Assembly (NCBI GenBank): GCA_013817115.1
Contig: JACDDG010000100.1
Coordinates: forward strand, 1-7,970
Reading direction: 5' to 3'
Origin: Parachlamydiaceae bacterium
Lineage (GTDB): Bacteria; Chlamydiota; Chlamydiia; Chlamydiales; Parachlamydiaceae
Length of the DNA: 7,970 bases
Part shown: positions 5,194-7,970 of the stretch, one piece after another
Layout: each line of letters opens with the position of its first letter
Position numbering within the stretch: position 1 is the stretch's first letter
Notes under the pieces: model-generated
Database searches by the model: none
Told to the model about the DNA's origin: nothing
Seen by the model: only the letters and a program-made list of their open reading frames with translations
Program-made: the position numbers and the translations under genes

Positions 5194-6645
5194 TTAGATT
5201 TCAGTTGTAATTTTATCGCAAATTTTCAAGTTTTTTAAATCATAAATTTTAGCCGGCAGTTGTGACATGAGCTCTAAATCAATTAGAAGATATTTTAGTT
5301 TAGATAAATTGCAAATTTCCTGAGGAAATGAATTTAAAGGATTATGATCTAATGAAAGCACTTTCAAATTGGTTAGTCTGCCCAACAATGGCGGCAATTT
5401 TGACAACAAATTATTATCGATATAAAGTTTTTGAAGTTTGTTTAAATCAGAAATTTCTCCAATTTTGGAAATAGAATTATATGTTAAATAAAGTTTTTTT
5501 AATGCGGTAAGCCTACCTATTTCATTGGGGAGTGAAGTAAAATGATTAAAGCTTATGCAAAGTGACTTTAAATTGCTTAAATGTCCAAATTCGTATGGTA
5601 AAATTGATAGATTATTTTGGCTAAGTTCAAGATTTTGCAATTTTTCCAATTTACTTATGGATTTAGGAACAGATGTTAACTTATTTTCGCATAAAGAGAG
5701 CTTTTCCAAAGTTGTCAATTTAAATATAGATGAAGAAATTTTTGTTAATTTGTTGTTGCATAAAGAAAGAGTTTTTAAATTTTTAAAATCGATTTCATTC
5801 GGAAAAGTAGTCAAATCATTATAATCTAGATCAAGATGAGTTAAACTTGACAGATGAGAAAAACTAGAACTTAAACTTGTTAATTGGTTAGTTGCTAAAT
5901 TAAGATACGTCAAATTTACCAATGTTCCTATTTCAGCTAGATCGGTAGTCAGTCTATTACCACATAAACTGAGAGAAGTTAAATGAGTAAGAAGGCTGAT
6001 TTTTAAATTAAAATGTGTACTTTCATTTCTTGTGAGATTAAGTTTTTTTAAATTTATGAACATACTTATCTCGTCTGGAATAAATGGACTATCAAACAAT
6101 AAATTGATTTCAATAATATTTTCAAATTCATTAAGATTTTTATTCATCCATTTCCGAATATTTTGAGCTTTACTCGCAGCATTTAAAGATTTTTTGTTCA
6201 TTTTTAAAACCGTTGCAGCGTTATTTATATTTCTGCATACATTAAAAAAAAACGACTCCAAAGCCATATCGGAAATGAGTTTTGCAATTGGATTGAGATC
6301 AAAAATATTATTTAAACTTTTTTTAGAATCATCTATGACCTCATCTGCAATTTTGTGTAAGCATTTAGCTAAGGATAAAATTAAAATATTTAAGTTAGTA
6401 AAAATTTGCTTTAATTTTTCAACATTTGAAAAATGATATTCTTTTGAAGAAATATCAAAGCAAAAGCGTGAAATATATTCTTGTTTGCTATAAGAGCTTA
6501 AAATCATTCCATAGACCCGATCTGTAGTAATTTTTTGCCATAAAGAACAGACTAAGCATAGTCTTGGGCTTTTTATTTCAAACAGAATGTTCGAAAGAAT
6601 ATCTTGATTTTGGTTAATAAAACAATTGTTTGATGAATTTATCAT
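5194..6645 (-). CDS. F-box-like / leucine-rich-repeat protein (putative effector)
   Basis: This is an intact 483-residue protein. Residues about 14-42 (QDILSNILFEIKSPRL, then CLVCSLWQKI) match the F-box pattern L..IL..I....L..V...W..I. In eukaryotes this domain docks substrate adaptors to Skp1/cullin ubiquitin ligases. Residues 75-185 are helical with no family I recognise. Twelve leucine-rich repeats of the 22-23-residue bacterial type (LxxLxLxxNxLxxLPxxI) start near 199, 222, 245, 268, 290, 313, 336, 359, 382, 404, 427 and 450, and would bind a target protein. There is no N-terminal signal peptide, so export would need a type III-like system (inferred). ATG follows AGGA at 6652-6655 (6-nt gap). 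It is the first gene of a minus-strand pair with the broken ankyrin gene. F-box/LRR families are abundant in amoeba-associated chlamydiae. Confidence 0.85.
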   Translation of the reverse strand: MINSSNNCFINQNQDILSNILFEIKSPRLCLVCSLWQKITTDRVYGMILSSYSKQEYISRFCFDISSKEYHFSNVEKLKQIFTNLNILILSLAKCLHKIADEVIDDSKKSLNNIFDLNPIAKLISDMALESFFFNVCRNINNAATVLKMNKKSLNAASKAQNIRKWMNKNLNEFENIIEINLLFDSPFIPDEISMFINLKKLNLTRNESTHFNLKISLLTHLTSLSLCGNRLTTDLAEIGTLVNLTYLNLATNQLTSLSSSFSHLSSLTHLDLDYNDLTTFPNEIDFKNLKTLSLCNNKLTKISSSIFKLTTLEKLSLCENKLTSVPKSISKLEKLQNLELSQNNLSILPYEFGHLSNLKSLCISFNHFTSLPNEIGRLTALKKLYLTYNSISKIGEISDLNKLQKLYIDNNLLSKLPPLLGRLTNLKVLSLDHNPLNSFPQEICNLSKLKYLLIDLELMSQLPAKIYDLKNLKICDKITTEI

Positions 6646-6687
6646 TTAATTTCCTGTGAAAGATTTTTGTGGAATGGTTATGTTATT

Positions 6688-6715
6688 ATTGTATTTCATG
6701 CGTGATTTTTTTAAA
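6688..6715 (-). promoter_or_regulatory. candidate promoter of the F-box/LRR operon
   Basis: On the minus strand TACAAT (6688-6693) matches five of six -10 bases. It is preceded after 16 bp by TTTAAA (6710-6715), which matches four of six -35 bases. The -10 box lies about 42 nt from the start codon. The position is plausible, but the local DNA is very AT-rich. Confidence 0.3.
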
Positions 6716-6718
6716 TAG

Positions 6719-6731
6719 GGTATGATATACC
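6719..6731. promoter_or_regulatory. small inverted repeat, possible operator
   Basis: GGTAT-gat-ATACC forms a perfect 5-bp dyad with a 3-nt centre, just upstream of the candidate -35 box of the F-box/LRR gene. It could be a regulator site. It is too short to be secure. Confidence 0.2.
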
Positions 6732-6803
6732 GTATTGGTTTTTTTTTGAAGTTTTTAGTGTGAAATATTTTTATGTGGTGCTAACTGCATTCATTATTAA
6801 TAG

Positions 6804-6914
6804 GAGGATATGATCCAACCCCGGGTTTGCCCGTTGGGGCTATTCCCCCATGTCATTTAGTTAAAAAGAACAACCGTCTTATTAAAGACTGAAATGCCTT
6901 CCAGGCTGAAGAGC
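6804..6914 (-). repeat. structured hairpin repeat, copy A
   Basis: Read on the minus strand from 6914 to 6804, this element has a head GGCTCTTCAGCCTGGAAGGC with a CTTC/GAAG stem. Next come ATTTC and a hairpin GTCTT-TAAT-AAGAC (6876-6889), then TTAACTAAATGACAT (6850-6864). A GGGG-gaata-gCCCC stem and a CGGG-caaa-CCCG stem (6822-6833) follow. It shares head, order and TTAACTwAATGACAT with copy B at 7541-7615. It is GC-rich relative to its surroundings and looks non-coding. Confidence 0.6.
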
Positions 6915-6983
6915 CATACGCATGAACCTAATTTTTCGTTATAAAATAGCTCTATACAGCCTTCACGATAGTCAATTCGCATC

Positions 6984-7319
6984 CTAGTATACCCTCTGAG
7001 CCTTGCTGTACTGGTTTAATGATTGATCTGCCATAACCTTCCTTATCTGTTCTAAAGTAGTTTGCCTGCCACGCCTCTGCTTACACAGTAATAATATGGA
7101 ATGCTCCATGTCAATCAAAAGCCCGGAAAGATCATTTCGAATAATTGCTTCTCGCAATCTGTTATCACTCATAAGAAACTTTACAAGCTTATCCCCACTT
7201 ACCTCTTTCTCTTTAACAATATTTGCTGCATAATTATGGATGATAAATGTCATCGCCAGGGTAATAAGTCTCCCATACACTAAGCATTCAATACGTTTGC
7301 ATTTGTTCCCTTCATGTAA
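6984..7319 (-). CDS. open fragment of the IS4 transposase C-terminus
   Basis: This is the longest open part of the transposase remnant, with a possible GTG start at 7278-7280 (98 residues). That GTG is internal, because the frame is open to 7319 and the residues before it (GNKCKRIECL) belong to the transposase. The product contains the conserved RLITLAMTFIIHNYAAN helix near the end of IS4 enzymes and a charged tail. It has no catalytic residue. It is probably not expressed as a functional protein. Confidence 0.55.
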   Translation of the reverse strand, partial: LHEGNKCKRIECLVYGRLITLAMTFIIHNYAANIVKEKEVSGDKLVKFLMSDNRLREAIIRNDLSGLLIDMEHSILLLCKQRRGRQTTLEQIRKVMADQSLNQYSKAQRVY

Positions 7320-7549
7320 TCAATTTCAACGTTTGATTTGTGCGATTTAAAAACAAGCTCTATTTGCCATCGAATTTTATAAAGAGTAATAATTAAGTCA
7401 TCTGATAGCATCTCTTTAGGAATATTCGTTATGAATCTTGCATACCCACACCATTCGGTTTAATAAGTACTTGGTTCCTTCTTTTTCTCTTTCCTGTATC
7501 TTGCTTTTCTTTGAGCTATAACTTCTTTAGGGAGCTTTTGAGCCCTTCA
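6984..7549 (-). pseudogene. IS4-family transposase C-terminal remnant
   Basis: Two minus-strand frames join into the end of a DDE transposase of the IS4 family. The upstream frame (7546 to about 7312) reads LPKEVIAQRKARYRKEKKKE, then EWCGYARFITNIPKEML, then YKIRWQIELVFKSHK. The last is the Y-x2-R-x3-E-x6-K signature of IS4 enzymes; its Glu is the third catalytic acid. After one lost base near 7312 the protein continues as GNKCKRIECLVYGRLITLAM and ends at 6984-6986. A TAA at 7460-7462 also interrupts it. The first two catalytic Asp residues and the N-terminal part are missing; the 5' side ends at a TGA (7547-7549) inside hairpin repeat copy B. The gene cannot encode an active enzyme. Confidence 0.8.
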
Positions 7550-7630
7550 GGCTGGAAGGTATTTCTAATCTAAGATAGATCTTAGGCCTGATTTTTCTTA
7601 ACTTAATGACATTGTGTTGCGCCCGGGGAA
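7541..7630 (+). repeat. structured hairpin repeat, copy B
   Basis: Plus-strand order matches copy A: AGCCCTTCAGGCTGGAAGG with a CCTTC/GAAGG stem (7544-7559), TATTTC, a 7-bp hairpin CTAAGAT-ag-ATCTTAG (7570-7585), then TTAACTTAATGACAT (7598-7612) and a GC-rich tail. The central hairpin differs in sequence from copy A but is equally self-complementary. It overlaps the truncated 5' end of the transposase remnant. Confidence 0.55.
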
Positions 7631-7904
7631 AGACCTCTACCGCTTTTCCAGAGCTCTGCGACAATTTTTAATCGAACCATAGTTTGGCCCCCTCAGGACC
7701 TACATGATGGGCTTGGCATATGCCGTTCCCTCTGGAGCTCAGGGCACGTTGCAGAAGTTGGAAGCCTTGATTTTTGGCACTTAAAATATGTGGACAAAAT
7801 TTGCTACGAAATCCTTCACTCTTTTTACCTTTAATTCTACACCCTACCTACCTTAGAACATGTTTGATAAATCAAAGTTAAGAAGTGAGAAAAGCCGTTC
7901 TGAC
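7631..7904. other. non-coding DNA, GC-rich first half
   Basis: No supportable gene. The part up to about 7790 is clearly more GC-rich than the rest of the window and contains CCCT-ctggagctc-AGGG (7729-7745). Short open stretches exist on both strands (for example a 26-codon plus-strand one starting MMGLAYAVPSG), but they lack ribosome binding sites. It resembles repeat or mobile-element debris. From 7790 to 7904 it is ordinary AT-rich spacer. Confidence 0.4.
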
Positions 7905-7970
7905 CTATCCCCCGGTGGGGGGAACTGTTAATAGCCCCGGGTGCAGCGATAGCGGAACCCGGGGTTCCAT
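7905..7970. repeat. GC-rich palindromic (REP-like) element at the window end
   Basis: Three self-complementary parts lie together. TCCCCC-ggtg-GGGGGA is at 7908-7923. CCCCGGGT (7935-7942) pairs with ACCCGGGG (7957-7964) around a 14-nt loop. GGAACCC-g-GGGTTCC is at 7954-7968. Its reverse complement shares AACCCCGGGTT and GGGGCTATT, in the same order, with the element at 6815-6850, so the two are inverted relatives. The element may continue past the window edge. Confidence 0.6.

Noticed and set aside
5555..6436. Plus-strand open frames opposite the F-box/LRR gene
   Set aside because: They are antisense shadows of an intact coding gene and read as low-complexity Phe/Leu/Lys sequence.
7698..7778. 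26-codon plus-strand frame starting MMGLAYAVPSG
   Set aside because: It has no ribosome binding site, lies in GC-rich repeat-like DNA, and another frame is open across the same bases.

Overview
The window is AT-rich bacterial DNA. Two eukaryote-like host-interaction genes sit next to small stress genes and transposon debris. One encodes an F-box-like/leucine-rich-repeat protein. The other encodes a very large ankyrin-repeat protein and is now broken. This mix, with Shine-Dalgarno sites and IS4-type transposase remains, best fits an amoeba-associated intracellular bacterium, most likely a Parachlamydiaceae-type chlamydia (Protochlamydia/Neochlamydia-like). That is inferred from gene content; no rRNA or core gene is present to prove it.

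Layout. 1-320: non-coding. 324-1185 (+): a tight three-gene stress operon with a 25-residue hydrophobic peptide, a YciE/YciF-type DUF892 ferritin-like protein and a CsbD-like protein, followed by a 17/18-bp hairpin. 1249-1563: non-coding, with a possible coding remnant on the minus strand. 1564-5168 (-): one decayed gene that appears as several separate open segments. After frame correction it is a single gene of about 1,200 codons. Its parts are an N-terminal region with FFDKL repeats, a central domain with H, N and Q-x3-N-C arranged like clan CE cysteine proteases, and about 19 ankyrin repeats that include tandem copies of a 312-nt unit. Five single-base indels and one in-frame TGA break it. 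5194-6645 (-): an intact 483-residue F-box-like/LRR gene, 25 bp upstream of the broken gene and probably its operon partner. 6646-6983: a promoter region, then GC-rich hairpin repeats. 6984-7549 (-): the C-terminal part of an IS4-family transposase with a frameshift, a stop and a truncated 5' end. 7541-7970: more hairpin repeats and GC-rich palindromes, with no gene.

The minus-strand pair probably encoded secreted effectors aimed at the host ubiquitin system: an F-box substrate adaptor plus an ankyrin protein with a possible cysteine-hydrolase domain. Only the F-box/LRR member now seems functional. The most notable non-coding signal is a structured repeat family present as two inverted copies that bracket the transposase fragment. 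Both copies keep a central hairpin although its sequence differs.
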